Shown piece by piece: positions 22,350 to 35,104 of a stretch of 64,000 bases of DNA. The stretch covers positions 71,032 through 135,031 of the forward strand of contig PYSS01000109.1 of NCBI GenBank assembly GCA_003049465.1, in the 5' to 3' direction. The translations under genes were made by a program, and so were the position numbers. The notes beneath the pieces were generated by a model. The model saw only the letters and a list, made by a program, of their open reading frames with translations, did not search any database and had not been told where the DNA came from. Source of the DNA: Magnaporthiopsis rhizophila (Eukaryota; Ascomycota; Sordariomycetes; Magnaporthales; Magnaporthaceae). Each line of letters starts with the position of its first letter. The stretch's first letter is position 1.

Positions 22350-25300
22350 ATGGAGGACCTCTCCCGATCCGAGTACCCGGCCATGCTGGTACGCTCCCCC
22401 ACGCTCTATCCTGGCCTCACGGCTGCCCTCATCGAGCTAACGGTTGTTTACCCTCGCGCACAGGCACATCTGCAGCCGTCGCAAGCAACACAGGCCCTGG
22501 TCGATCGAGTAAAACGGATCAACAAGATCAACAACGAGGTCGCCGACTGGCTCCAGGTAATGACATCCGGCAAACATGGTCCCCGCGACGGGAACTAGCC
22601 CGACGGCTAAACCATTGCGGTTGCTGCAGGAACGCCACAGAATCGAAGAGCAATATGTCGCCGGTCTGCGCAAGCTCATGACCTTCAAGGTGCCCAACAG
22701 CGCATCCGAGCTCGGGTACGATCAAGCAACCTGTTATTCCGTCGCAGCCGGGCCGCAATCCGAGAAGCTAACGGGCCTTGTCGTTCTCCAACCAACAGAG
22801 TCTTCCAGTCGCCGTGGGACAAGGTCATCCAGTCGGTCGAGTCGATAGCATCCTCTCACCAGATGTACGCGATGCGCGTCGCAAAGGACGTCGAACAGCC
22901 GCTGCGCAACTTCCATACCCGGAAAGAGGTGGTGGGCATGCAGACCTTTATCTCCAACCTGCAGAGCATGGCCAAGGAACTCGATGAGGCCCAGCATGCC
23001 GCCGACAAGCAGAATAAGAAGGCCGGCAAGATCAGCGCCCAAAAACTCGACGCTGCCAACTCGAGGCTCGAGATTGCGGCCCAGCAGTGGGAAGCCCAGG
23101 CCCCCTTCATCTTCGAGTCACTCCAGGCCCTCGACGAGCAGCGGACCAACCACCTCCGCGATGTCCTGACCCAGCTGCAGACCCACGAAGTCGACCAAGC
23201 CAGCCGCACCCAGGCCTCGGCCGAGGAGGTCCTGAACCTGACCCTGGAGATCAGTACAGCCGCCGAGATAGAGAGCTTCGCCCACCGGACGACGTCTGGA
23301 AAACCCAAACTTGAGAAGCGGACGGTGGCCCCAGCTCGGCTGTCAACCTCGGCCGCTGGTTCCATTATCAGGCCCCAGAGCAGCGCCGGTTTTGGCCTCG
23401 ACGAGAATACGCCTAGCGAGCACTCGGGCGATAGGATCGAGACCGTGCACACAGGTTTGTGGTCGAGAGACTCGAGGCTGCTGCAGTGAGTTATTGGTTG
23501 TGCTGACTGAATGCCATCAGAGTCGAAACTGCGCAGTCGTATCGGCACCATGCTCGGTCGGCGTCGCCAGAGCATACACGGCGGGTTTGGCCAGCTGTCG
23601 CCGCAAAAGAACTCGGGGCCCTTCAGCCGTGGTCTAAGCAGCAGCCATGGCCAGAGGTTGTCGCCACGTGCCTCGATGCATAACCTACCCGATACCAATC
23701 GCCTGTCCTCGCTCGTCGAGTCGCCGAATTCCCCGACCATCCCAGCTGTACCGCCTTTGCCAGAGACCAAGGCAAATGGCGTGAGCCCGGCTGCCGGCAC
23801 AGACGCCGAGAAGCCGATAGAAGACGGTGCGGCTCCCACGGAAAACGCGCCCGTTCCTCTCACCAACGGCGAGGTAGACGAAATATTTGGTGCAGCAGCT
23901 CCACAGCAGTCTACCGCCCAGACGGCGGGTGACGAGGGCGGGTCCCATGGGGGTAAGGACCCGGAAGGCTATACCGTCCCGGCCGCCATGAATGATCCCA
24001 TCTCTCAAGCTCAGCGGGAGGCCGCGGCAAGCGGGGAGGAGCCGGACCAGTTCTTCCGACTCAACATTCAGAAGGAGCCTGTGGCGGAGGAGGATGCCGA
24101 CGCCCAGAAAGCAGCCATCTCCAGCGTGACAAGCACACTCTCTGCCTCCATGCCTTTACGTAAAGGCGGCACCGTCCGCGGACGGAGAGAAGTGCGCAAC
24201 ACGGTATACATGCCCATGCCGACACAGGCGCCGCTCGAGCCCATCCAGAGCCCCACCGAGAACAGCGCGATTCCGCCCGCGCCAGCCCTGTCTACCCACG
24301 TCGCCAACAAGCCGTCAACATCCGCCACCCTGGCAACCGAGACCAGCATCGGCGGGACGTCAGACACGCAGTCGCTCCGCTCCGCCGCTTCCACGGTCCA
24401 GAGAAGTCAACCCCTAAACAAGTATCCGGAAATGAAAGCGCAGGGCCTCAACTCCTGCATTATTGAGACGGTGTCGGCGACTTGCAAGGCCGGCGGAATC
24501 ACGTCCGTCGAGGTCGAGAGCATGAGGGAGATCGCCATGTGTTACAACAGCGCTCCCGAGTCTGCTTCACGACGTAAGATTGACTCCTCCACGTTTCTGA
24601 AGTAATGAATGCCCATTAACACGTCGTTTGCCTGAGCAGACACTGAAACCGTCCGCATAAACAATTTCCCCCTCCTCCGCGCCATCGAGCCCAATCGCAT
24701 CTTTGTCTCCGACACGGGCCACGCCGACGAGTTCACGCTCGACACCTCGCACCTCGCCGAGACCTCTACCGCTTTCACATACCAGCCACACAGTAATTCG
24801 AGCGATGTCACTGCTCCCGCCCCTCCATGTCCCTTGATACTTGTGCCTGTACGGCATGCACCGAAGAATGCGACTGGTGTCGGGTCGCTCAAAGTGGGCG
24901 TGTTTATTCGCCTGAACCCGGCTGCGCTTCCCGCCTCGTCGGGTAAAACCGATGTTGCACCGCTGCCGCCCCCTCTCCGCAATGTAACCTTCGTCGTTAC
25001 CTACAAGGGCAAGGCCAAGCTTGCCCGGGCCAAGCTTGACAGGGGCAGCCGTCTTGACTGCGGATTGGACCACGAAAATGGCCAGGCGTACTATACACCC
25101 CTCGAATTGATCCTCCCCGCCCCCCCGAGGGACGGCGAGCCCAAATGGTCCAAGTATGTCTGCCAAATCTTCCCCGACGGGGAGGACGCAGACTTGAAAC
25201 TTGGCCACGTCGAGGCACGGTGGGAGTACGAGCGCAAGGAAGACGAAACAGCAGGCGCTTGCGTCTCCCTCTCGCGGCTGCTCGAGGACAAGGGCAAGGG

Positions 25301-25472
25301 CAAGGCCGTTGAGGAGGCCGACGCCGACACCGACCCCTTCTCGGACGACAACCCCATCAGCCCCCGCCCCGACGACAGACGCTGGGAGGCCGTGCCGCTC
25401 ATTGTCCGCAGACAGTACGAGGTGAAGGCTGATATTATGGAGGAGGCTGACATTCTGGGGGGGCTAAAATGA
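22350..25472 (+). CDS. SYP1: Syp1, F-BAR/muniscin endocytic adaptor
   Basis: Six exons are in phase: 22350-22388, 22464-22556, 22630-22715, 22799-23454, 23521-24573 and 24640-25472, for 919 residues. The N-terminal 250 residues form an F-BAR domain (RVKRINKINNEVADWL, ERHRIEEQYVAGLRKL, PWDKVIQSVE). The middle (about 250-620) is a long Ser/Pro-rich linker. The C-terminus (about 625-919) is the mu-homology domain, starting LNSCIIETVSATCKAGGI and continuing TETVRINNFPLLRAIEPN and LGHVEARWEYE. Syp1/FCHo proteins arrive early at clathrin-coated sites, bend the plasma membrane and bind cargo. Every junction preserves the frame and no damage is seen. Confidence 0.92.
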
Positions 25473-26474
25473 GCAAAGGGCGCAGGTTTGGTGAGGTGTG
25501 GTGTGGTGTGGTGCTCAAAGAGGGAGCTAAAGGTGGGTCTCAGGGGCCACTCGCCGCACGACCTCCTTTGTTTTTATGGGTACCCGAAAGCTTTCGAGAT
25601 GATACGTATTTTTTGCGACATACCCTGTTTGTATTTGGCTAACAACATTTGTCATTGCTTCGTTCATATTCTCTTTTGTTGCTAATTTTTCTTCTCCCCT
25701 TCATTCCCCTCTGATTCTCTCTGGGCCCCGTCGTGCAGTATAGCTTTTCTTTTCTTTTTTTTTTTTTTCGTTCATGGCCCTGGCAAACTCTTTGGTTTAT
25801 GTCGGGTTTTGCGCTATACCCCTGGGAGGAGGAGATCTGCGAAAGGCGAGAGGGGTAGCGCTAGAGCGGTTTGATGTCCCTTTTGTCTTGTCCTTTGTTA
25901 TTTATTGTATATCGTGTGTATTTAAAGTGTGTGTAAGTGTGAGTGTGCCGAACATAAAAAAAAGGGGAGGCCTGCTCGGTTGTCTTGTTTGAGGACCAGC
26001 GCGTGGTAGCATAACAAAAGGCCGCACGACCCCTGCATGTTGACTTTTTTTTGCTTGTCGTTTCCTTTGTGCTCAGTTGGTGGACAGCGTATTATAGGTA
26101 TTTCTTTTTTTTTTTTTTTTTTTTTTTTTAACAAGCTATCATGGATATAAACCATACGTCGTTGTGGTAATATGTTGCAAGAGGACGCCATTCGCCATTC
26201 ACCACTATACCTACATAAGCTTGTTTTGTACTTGCGTGTGTAGGTAGGTAGGTAGGTGTAGATGCCCGCATACAAAGCCAACCCAAACCAGAGAGGATGG
26301 ACAAAGGCATGTTTCCAGTGGGAAACAACCAGGACCGAAATAAAATGAAAACCTCACAAGTGTTTCCGATAGGGAATCGGCCAACAATCTGTATCAAGCT
26401 ATTTACAACAGCAAGTGCAATGCATTAGAATAAGACGCAGATGGCAAAAATCTAGACCTCGTCGGCGATTGGAA

Positions 26475-26511
<37 letters not shown>

Positions 26512-26512
26512 C
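25473..26512. other. Convergent 3' region of SYP1 and MAD1
   Basis: T-rich sequence, including a T run at 26105-26129 and an A run at 26476-26509 that abuts the gap. A (GTAG)-type tetranucleotide run is near 26240-26257. No gene seen. Confidence 0.5.
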
Positions 26513-26556
26513 NNNNNNNNNNNNNNNNNNNNNNNNNNNNNNNNNNNNNNNNNNNN
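26476..26556. other. Assembly gap with A homopolymer edge
   Basis: An A run 26476-26509 and CCC precede unknown bases 26513-26556. The gap removes the last codons and stop of MAD1. Confidence 0.95.
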
Positions 26557-28816
26557 GCCTCGAAGACTTGGAGTGCTCCTCATAAAACTCTAACGTGAGA
26601 GCGGCTAGAAACCCAGGGATGCACCCCTTCTCGCGGACCCAGAAGCGGATCTGGTCGTCGATCCGCTGGGCAAACGCGCTCCGCGGCCCACCACCGACCT
26701 TCATGGTGCCCCTCTCGCCGTCAAACACGATGCTGTTCTCGTGCTCGTCCGAGGCCGAAGGGTGGTAGACACTCTCGACGCGCATCTTGCCGTTGGGGAT
26801 GAAGGTGACGGTCCAGCCGAGGGTGCTGAAGATGGCCTCCTTGAACTCGGCGCTCTTGGCCGCCCAGACCTCCTTGAGGCGCTTGCTGGTCTTGTGGGCC
26901 GACGCCGCCTCGGCCTTTGCGTCCTCGACCTCGCGCCGGGCCGCGTCCAGGGCCGAGAGCGGGACGGTGCGGAACGACGACGCGGCGCCCTTGCGCGCCA
27001 CGTGCTCGAGCAGCTCGGCGTTCTCGCGCTCGAGCGCCCGCAGCCGCGACGCCTTGACGGCCTCGTGGTCCGACGTCGGGTTGGACCGGAGCGAGAGCAC
27101 GCGCACGCGCGACGACTCCTTGGCCGTCGACACCTGCGTCTTGGCCACCCGGAGCTCCTTCTCGGCGAGCCGGTGCACCTTCTGCAGCGCCGACAGCTCC
27201 TCCTGCAGCTTGCGGTTCTTGCGTGCCAGCTGTCCGAGCTGCTCCGACTGAACGGCAGAAGACACGTGGTTTTCGTCGCTCTCGCGCGGGCGCTTGGTCC
27301 CAGCAGCCACCGCCGCTGCTGCCGCCGCCGAGGACGCTGAGGACTCGAGAGAGGACATCTCCTGGTGCAGGCTTTGCACCTCGGCCTTGTACTTATCGAC
27401 AAGGTCTTCGAGCTGCTGGACGCGCTCCGCCTTTGCTTGGTCGAAGTTCTCAGGCTGGAAGGCGATATCTTCGGTATCAAACGTCTTGAGCTGGGCGCGC
27501 AGGTACTCGATCTCCTTGACCGCGAGGGCGCGCTGGCGCTCCAGCCGAAGACGGCCCTTGTCTGCCGGGCCCGCCGGTTCCGCGCGGGGTATGGACTTGA
27601 GCTTCTCCAGCTCGGCGCTCAGCTCGGCCTTCTCCTCCTCGAGCTGCCTTATCATGTCCTCCCTCTGTCCAAGCTCAGGCTCCAGGGAACCCAGCTTCTC
27701 CATCAGAGAGGCCGAGTTCAGCCTCGCCTGCACCAATGCGCGGGCGACGGCCTCGGGCGAGTCGAGCTCAGATTGGTCGTCGGCAGATATGGCCTCGTTC
27801 TGCAGGAAGGCAGTCCAGGCGCTCCGTTCGTCCTCGAGCCTTTGGCGCTGTATCCTCGCCTCGTCGAGCTCGGCCTCCAGGTTGGCGGCGAGCTCGAGCC
27901 GGCGCTGCAATGATCGTTTCTCCTCCTCGACGACCTCGATGGCCCTGCGCGCCTGCCGCAGGCGCTTGAGCTCCGTCAGCTGGTCGCGGTTCGTGGCCTC
28001 GAGGGCCCGGATGTGCTGGACCTGTTCTGTCAGCTCGCGGCGGATGACGGCCATGGTCTCGGCGTCTCCGGTTTGCGCCTTGAGCCGGAGCACGTCGGCC
28101 TCGAGCTGCCCGATGGTGGCGTCCCTCTCGGCGAGTTGTGTCCTGGCCTTGGCCAGCGCCGCCTCACGCTCCTCGGCCTCTTCGGCTTGCTCGCTAGCCA
28201 TCCTCTGTGCGTTCTCGGCCTGCTTGCGTAGCTCCATCGTCTTGCGCTCAGCCATGCGCGCCTCTCCATCACGCGCGGTGCTTAGATCCTGCAGCTGCTC
28301 GCGCAGTAATCTAGCCTCATCTTCGGCCTCGCGCGCGCGCTTCTCGAGCGCCCTAGTCTTGTCGTCCCCATCGGACCTCAGGCTGTCAAGCTCCTCTTGT
28401 AGAGCTTCGGCGGACCTCTGGGCTGTGTCGCGTTCGGCTTCGGCGGCCTGTTTGAGCTTAAAGTCCTCCTCCGCACGGCGGCGGGCGTCGCGCAGCTCTG
28501 AGTCGTGCTGCAGCCGCAGCATCTCCTTCTCCTGGTCGTAGGCCGAGACGCGGTAGTTGAGTGCGCCGACCTCGGCCTTGAGCTCCTCGATCCGACGCCG
28601 CTGCGTCTCATACTCCTCAGCATCCGGGGGAGCCATGTTTTCTTTGCTGCTCTCGCGGGATGCGACGCGCTGTGATACAGGATAGTCGCCGCCGCCGCCG
28701 CCTCCTTCTCCGCCACAGTCGCTTCGTCGGGGTCGGCCAGCGCCTGGTGCACTTGGTACGGTCGTCTCGCCGGTCAAGAAATTATACGTTGGCTGCTGGC
28801 TGGATGTGGCTCTCAT
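26557..28816 (-). CDS. MAD1: Mad1, spindle assembly checkpoint protein (3' end in gap)
   Basis: About 753 codons are visible in one exon from MRATSSQQPTYNFLTGETT. Residues 60 to 560 are almost continuous coiled coil. Near residue 570, VRVLSLRSNPTSDHEAVK corresponds to the Mad2-interaction motif. The C-terminal domain starts near 660 (STLGWTVTFIPNGKMRVES) and runs through HENSIVFDGERGTMKVGGG and REKGCIPGFLAALTLEFYEE to HSKSSR, where the N run begins. Only a few residues should be missing. Mad1 sits at nuclear pores and unattached kinetochores and is the template for Mad2 conversion. A long Ser-rich open frame on the opposite strand is a shadow of the coiled coil. Confidence 0.93.
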
Positions 28817-30202
28817 AGAGGATCCAAACTGACACCGTGGGTGTGAAGAAAGTCAGCCAAATGCGGACCCTGGCCTGGTTTCATTTGCGATTGTTTATGC
28901 TGAGAACTTAGAAGCGGATCCTGTTTTCCTTTTAGCTTACCCTGCTGCTCTGCCATACCTGCGGACGCGGAGGTCCAGCGATTCCAGTGCTCGCTCGAAA
29001 GCGCCTTGCGCTCGAAATGCTCGACCTTATCCCCGGCGACCCGTCCTGTTGCTGTTTTTGGGGCGTGTGCGCCCTCATCGTGGTGGTTGACGATGAGACG
29101 ACGCGTGGTGTCCACGACCGTCGCGCCATGCTTCAATTGGCAGCTAGCGGAACCCGTCTTGTGGTGTGGGTCTCGGTGCGTCAGCACGTGACGAGCGGCA
29201 TGCAACGGTTTGGTTCCCTGGTTCAGCAGGTGCAGATGATGCGGTTCCAACGGTGATGGCCAAAAACCAACTCTAACTCAAAAGTCTGCCTCACTAAGTC
29301 GAGACTGTTCATATACCGTTGGATGCCCGTAAAGCACGGATTTTGCAGACAATACGAACAACTTGTATGCTTCCCAAACAGTACGACGAGTTGCTGGTTC
29401 TTTGTCCGTTTCGGCGTTTGCGGGCTGCAAGCGGTTGTCGTCGGAATGGAACGGTTCACAGACGGCATTACGTCAGGCCTCAAAACTAACCTGCATCCGT
29501 GCCTTCTACATAGATGGATGTCATTCACTGCTTTTGCTTTGCATACGTATAGAAAAAGTCGTTTGATTGTTCTAACCGGTTTGAGGCGGGTATGCTACAG
29601 TTGGAATGACCGGCAGTGATTAAGCTTTCTCTGGGCTACTACAGTACACCCCTCACATCGCCCGCCCCTCGTGTCCCTCTGAGCTACGAATGACGCTCAT
29701 GTGCTCCTTCCTGCAAATGCGGTTACATAGATGCATATGAAGCGTACGGCAGCGCACGGGCTGGCCAGCCCACCAATCGAAATATCATCCCTTAGCATTT
29801 CTTTGCCTGGGAGTTTCCCTCTGTCTTCCGTCTTTCTACCTCAAGATATCAATGCCTCGCTCGCTTAAAGCCCTCGGCAGCCCGCAGTGTCGTTGATGGT
29901 TCGGCGGCGGATCGGTAGGACTTATCAGGGGCACACCCACCCAAACCCCTGCGTCACAGCTCCACTGACACGCCGTGTCCGCTAGCCCAGCTCGATCCTG
30001 CCAAGCTTGGTTTCAGCCGAGCTTGCAATTGACCTTGAGCTCCTTTTCCCGCCAGCCGCTTGCATCCTTTGCGACGAACTGCCGACAACCTTTGCGACAC
30101 CAGCACTGAGCCCGGAAACCGTTCCTTAGCTGTCGCCCTGGTCTCCTCAAGGCCTCTCATTTTGTTCGCATACCATTGAGGGCGGTGTGGCCGGACCTCG
30201 AG
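28817..30202. promoter_or_regulatory. Divergent region between MAD1 and TAM41
   Basis: About 1.4 kb with no supported gene. Open frames on either strand lack motifs and splice logic. Confidence 0.45.
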
Positions 30203-31904
30203 ATGTTATCAGTCTTGCGCCGGAAGGTAAGCTTGCCCTTATGCCACCACGCGAAGACGTCATAGTGCAAACCTGACCCTTTTCGACCGCAACCACCAGG
30301 GCGCCCTCTTCCTTCCACGCGCAAAGACAGCGTCGCCAATATCCGCTTCCGTACTTTCGAGCCTCTCACGTTTCCGCATCCATCCCCTCCTCGATGGCTG
30401 GCGCCCACTCCCCGCATCCACATCTCGACCCTCCTCTACTTCAACCAGCGACAATAAGCAGACCGACAACCAAGCCGGCCTTTCCGACAACACGCGCTCA
30501 CTCGTGAACGAGCAAACACTAGACTGGGAAGATAAGATCGACTACCAGCATGTCGACAAGTTCAGCGATTTGCCATACCGACACCTCGGGTACAACCAGC
30601 ATATGATCATCAACGCCGAGTTCAAAAAGGCTCTAGGAGATATCGTGAAGTCTTTTCAAGCGCCTATCATATACGCGTTCGCGTACGGATCGGGCGTCTT
30701 TCCCCAGTCCAAGCTCATCGGCCGCGCACCAAGCGAGGAGCTCGTCCACTCAGTGCATCCCGATCCCGATCCAGCCATCGTGCGTGCACAAGGGGAAAAA
30801 CCTAAGATGATTGACTTCATCTTTGGAGTGTCACATACGCAGCACTGGCACTCCCTCAACATACGGCAAAACCGCCACCACTACAGCGGTATTGCCAGCT
30901 TCGGCTCCGGCCTCGTGAGCAGGATCCAGGATCGGTACGGGGCGGGCGTCTATTTCAACCCTTACGTTCAGGTCAAGGGCGTCCTCGTTAAGTACGGTGT
31001 CGTCAACATCGACACCCTGTGCCGTGACTTGCTCGAGTGGGACACTCTGTACCTTGCTGGCAGGCTACACAAGCCGGTAAAGATCATCCGAGACAATGCG
31101 CGTGTCCGCATTGCGAACCAGACAAACCTGCTCGCCGCCATCCGCACCGCCCTTCTGATGCTCCCAGAGGAGTTCACCGAGCGCGAGCTCTACTCGACTA
31201 TTGCTGGGCTCAGCTACCTGGGCGACCCGCGCATGCGCTTCCCGACCGAGAACCCGCGCAAGGTGGCCAACATCGTGGGCCATAACGCCATCCATTTCCG
31301 AAACCTTTATGCCCCGCTTGTTCAGGTGCTCCCCAACGTGAACTTTGCCGAAGCCGAGGACCCTAGCTCTGCACCTGCCGAGCATGATCTGGTTCTGCGC
31401 CAAACCATGTCAGACGCGACGAGGGGCAACATGGTACGACGCCTGCCGCGGCAGTTCCGTTCGCGGGTGTACTTCGAGTACCAAAAGAAGTGGAAGATCT
31501 CGCGGGCCGACTTTGACCGTGTGACGGAGAACCTACAGACGGAGGAGGGCGGCATCTCTTTCGGCGCCAGGACGGGCGGCGAGTTCGACCAACGCATCGC
31601 CAAAGCGAACGCGGCCGAGCGCCGAGAAATCATGCGCGGGGCCATCGAAAGAACAACCTCGTGGCCAAGCACCGTTCAGGCGATCAAGGGAGTCGCCATG
31701 TCGGGGGTGTCCCGCTCCCTGCGGTACCTCGGCGAAAAAATTGACAAGTATCGAGAGGGCAAGAAGCAAGACCCTCCCGAGCACTCCGGAGATGCCGATC
31801 CAGATGGCGACGCCGGCGACCGCAAGATAAACGCGGGGTCGAGCACCGAGCCCAAGACCGACGCGAACACGGACGACGGCGGCGAGAAGCCCAAAAGACC
31901 ATGA
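30203..31904 (+). CDS. TAM41: Tam41, mitochondrial CDP-diacylglycerol synthase
   Basis: Exon 1 is only 24 bases (30203-30226, MLSVLRRK); a 73-base intron with CTGAC branch site leads to exon 2, 30300-31904. The product is 542 residues. The joined N-terminus (MLSVLRRKGALFLPRAKTAS, then a Ser/Arg-rich stretch) is a good mitochondrial targeting sequence, which supports this start over any internal one. The catalytic nucleotidyltransferase core shows YGSGVFPQ (GSG 138-140) and MIDFIFGV (Asp180), then LNIRQNRHHYSG and FNPYVQVKGVLVKYGVV. Tam41 makes CDP-DAG from phosphatidic acid on the matrix side of the inner membrane, the first step of mitochondrial cardiolipin synthesis. The last 60 residues are a charged low-complexity tail. 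Confidence 0.93.
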
Positions 31905-33781
31905 TTAATCTTTCTTTTATTTTTTATTTTATTTTATTTTATTCTCTATCGATTTCAACCTTGGTCGTTTCATATTACAGGGTTTCGTTCTCTCTTTGGA
32001 AATGGGAATAGACAAGCGGCAACTGCATATTATCGGAGTTTGGGGATGAGTTTACAATCATGATTCTTTTTGCGGCCTGCCGGTTTGCCCGGTGGCTGCG
32101 GATTCTGAGCTTCTGTTTTTGCGTCTTCTTCAGATTTTGTGTTTCTTCCGGCTTTATCTTTGGGCCCATGCCCTCGAGCCACTGTGGCACATGCCAGGCA
32201 CGGCAGCTCAGCACCGCTCGATCTCATCGAGCCCCGATCTTCGGTCGAACAATACGACGCTTCTTCCGAGGCCCAAGTGTGGGTCTCACGATCTATTCCT
32301 CAGCTGTGGATCGACGTACCATATCGGCTTCCGAGCCGGACTGATGCGACCATTCGAGGCCTTGCTAGGGTACGAGAGAGTTTCTGGCCAGTCCGAGCGC
32401 TGGGCTGGTTCTAAAATAGGGCGAAAGCATCCCACGTCGGTGCTGTCGACCATCTCATCTCTTCGGCAGATATCTACCTCACCCATCTCGGGTGTTCGTG
32501 GCTGTCGCGTTGATCAACGTTATTGGGTGAGAACAGTAGATTCTCGTATTATCTAGGTATCTAGGTAAATCCGGTCTAAAAAAAAAAAAAAAACAAGAAC
32601 AGAGGGGAGATTCCTGTGTACGAACCTTTTCAGATATAGCCTCACACCGTCGGCTGAAAAAGGGGCATCGTACGAAGCAAGTCCCTGTTTCGGTCCTTGC
32701 TTTGTCAGATGCCAAACCTCCGTACATGAACTTGGTGAGTCGGTGATTTCCGTGGCGGATCCTCCATACTGGGAAGCCCGTGGCTTCCGTCCCGGAGGCT
32801 CCTGGCCTTGGCATCACGTATATACTGCCTAGGTAGGTAGCCTCGTGCGACTCATGACTGCCTTTCCGGGGTCGAGTTTTTTTTTTTTTCACTTTTTGCT
32901 GCGCGGGGGGCAAACACAAAAATGGGTTTGAATGGAAGTGAGTAAAATAATCTTTATGGTCCCTGAAACCGGCGTCAAGCCACTCCAAAAGCAGTTAGAC
33001 CAATGCTTCAACTTCGAGTGAACGCGGTATCTGAACAATCCTGTGTGGTGTATCGATCGAGTTAGCGGACGGGAGGGAAAGGAGACAGATCACCAGACGG
33101 ACGGGTCGATTGTGTAGGCACCTAACCCTAACAAGGCAGGAGTTACTACTGGCAGTTCCATGTCATGCCGGCTGCTTCTCACTTCCTTACCACAATTCCG
33201 GCACCCTTCCTGGTCCCGAGCCCAACGGCTCGTCACGGAATCAAGAGCAACACGCAAGCCCGACAAAACCGCCGCCATCTGCCAAAATGGTCCTCCTGCA
33301 GCACCATGCGGCAGGCTCCATGTCCCGTTCGGCCGAGCCTCCGGCTAGCAAATGCGGGTATGTGCACATTTTAGTGCAATCTTGGCCAATCACGCCCCTA
33401 CTTATCTACGGCCCAACGAGGGACCGCGGGGTAAGTTGCCGTCGTCAACTGGCGGGCGTTCTTGGGCCGTGGATAAGTGGCCCGGGGGGCATGGGAACGG
33501 CTGTAACCGAGTCCTGTGAATGGGATCATCGTTCGCCGGCAACAGGTGACGACACTCCACACCACCTTGCGGGCCCAGCCGAGCATGCAGTCGATATCTG
33601 CGACGCCCTTGTACTGTCGCAGCGACATTCCTTTTGTTTCCAAACGAAATACAACTAAACAGACCCCCTCTCTCTCCCATCCCCGCCGGATACTCATCAT
33701 CCTATCGTTTCGATAACCTTCCGCTACAAACACTCCCCACAAGCACAATATCTAAAATATCATAGAGACGCCCGAGGCAAA
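31905..33781. other. Spacer without recognisable gene
   Basis: The 3' flank of TAM41 begins with a TTTTA pentanucleotide run. The rest has only short overlapping frames without motifs. I see no gene in this 1.9 kb. Confidence 0.45.
31915..31943. repeat. (TTTTA)n short tandem repeat
   Basis: About five imperfect TTTTA units directly after the TAM41 stop codon. Confidence 0.85.
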
Positions 33782-35049
33782 ATGAACAGCCCGGAAGGCG
33801 CTTCATGCTACACTGCGTCCACCATGACCAATGTTGCGGTGTTGGTTACAGACGCTGGAGAGCTGCCCCGCCCTGACTACGAGGTGATGCTCCCATCAGT
33901 CAGGTTCCAGCGCGCCTCGGCCGACCGCAGAATCTTGTGGGATCTGTTTGATCGGAACAGTTCCATCGGCTATCTCAACATGGCCATCGAGGCCGGGCAA
34001 GTTGCCGTCGACACTGCAGACGGGGCCGGCGCCCTCCGAGTACGCCCAAGCAAATGCACACCTCATCCTTGCGATGCTCCTTGGGAAGAGGTCCTTTGCA
34101 AGCCAAAAGAACAATCTTGTCCACCTTCAAGCAGCCATTGGGGACTGCGAAAGCATCTGCGACGAGAGCGAGGCTGGGGCCATGGTTTTCGGTTCGACGA
34201 GCTGCACGTACGGGCCGACATCGACCGGGCCCTCCAGGCCGGGGCGAATGCACTCAATGCCCTACCGCGTGAACACCCCTCCACGCCAAGCCGCCTTGCA
34301 AAACATTGCAGAACAGTATTTCAAGCGATTCGGGGAGTACAGAAACCAATACGACCTCGACGAAGCCGTCAGGCTCGCCGACAAGGCTCTTCCCATGGTG
34401 GCTTCCAACCGGACCGCCGAGTTCCTTGCCCATTCATACAGCGGGCGTGTATGACGACCGCTGTCCGCCGGGGAACGACATGTCGGCCAGGGCAATATCT
34501 TCGTACAGCCCGTCCATCAAGGCCATGCTGTGGACGCAACGCAACAAGCCCCGCAGAGGCCGCGGCGCCGGCAAATTCCTGCTCGTCGGCGTGATCAAGA
34601 CCGAGGGTCAGGGCACTCTCCCGGACGCCAAGACAGAAGCCGAAATTGTGCAGAAGCAACTCCCGCCACTAATCAGATCCAAAGGGGACCTGGTCTCACT
34701 CAGGGAGCCGGCCAAGTCGGAGGTGCTGAACAGTCTAGCGGGCTCAAGCATCCTCCACTTCGCCGGTCACGGCCAGTCCGACTCGACCGATCCGCTGCGC
34801 AGCATGCTACTGGCGCGGGACTGGAAAGACGACCCGCCCACAGTCAAGGACCTCATGGCACTCAAGCTGCACTAGGACCCGCCCCTGCTCGCGTACCTCT
34901 CGGCGTGCTCAGCGAACACCAGCGGCGCCGGGGACCTGACAGATGAGGGCCTGCATCAGCCTCTGAGCGTTGTTTTTGAAGGACTAGAACGATGGCTGTT
35001 TCCGGCGCATTCCGTTGCAACCAACGACAGCTGTAATTTCATGTCATAG
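33782..35049 (+). pseudogene. TPR/CHAT-domain gene, frameshifted and with internal TAG
   Basis: Helical-repeat segments lie in alternating frames: YLNMAIEAGQVAVDTA (from 33969), SEYAQANAHLILAMLLGKR (from 34037), DIDRALQAGANALNALPREH (from about 34220) and NQYDLDEAVRLADKALPMV (from about 34345). Segments like these are typical of fungal TPR-CHAT proteins. The CHAT part is in a third frame from about 34480: KFLLVGVIKTEGQGTLPDA, SSILHFAGHGQSDSTDPLRS and, after TAG 34873-34875, DPPLLAYLSACSAN. The last block holds the presumed catalytic Cys; the block before has the catalytic His, with Gly where FACHG is usual. The frame ends at 35049, before the normal CHAT C-terminus. CHAT domains are caspase-like proteases. 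At least three frame changes plus the stop make this a pseudogene. Confidence 0.8.
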
Positions 35050-35104
35050 TTCCGTGCTTGGGGGTATGGAAGTGGTAGCTCAGGGGTGGCCCCTGGGCCA
35101 ACTC

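Noticed and set aside
26105..26129. T run as a retrotransposon poly-A tail
   Set aside because: No reverse-transcriptase sequence or target duplication is visible; the run lies in the 3' region of SYP1/MAD1.
27294..28541. 415-codon Ser-rich plus-strand open frame
   Set aside because: Antisense of the MAD1 coiled coil; the Ser richness mirrors GAG/CGC-type codons on the other strand.
28813..29250. 145-codon minus-strand frame just upstream of MAD1
   Set aside because: His/Lys/Gln-rich without homology; it ends at the MAD1 start and is more likely leader sequence.
30504..30506. GTG as start of TAM41
   Set aside because: The frame extends upstream through a spliced 24-base exon with ATG and a good mitochondrial presequence.
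32092..32556. 154-codon plus-strand frame
   Set aside because: Overlaps two other frames of similar length; composition unlike neighbouring genes; no recognisable domain.
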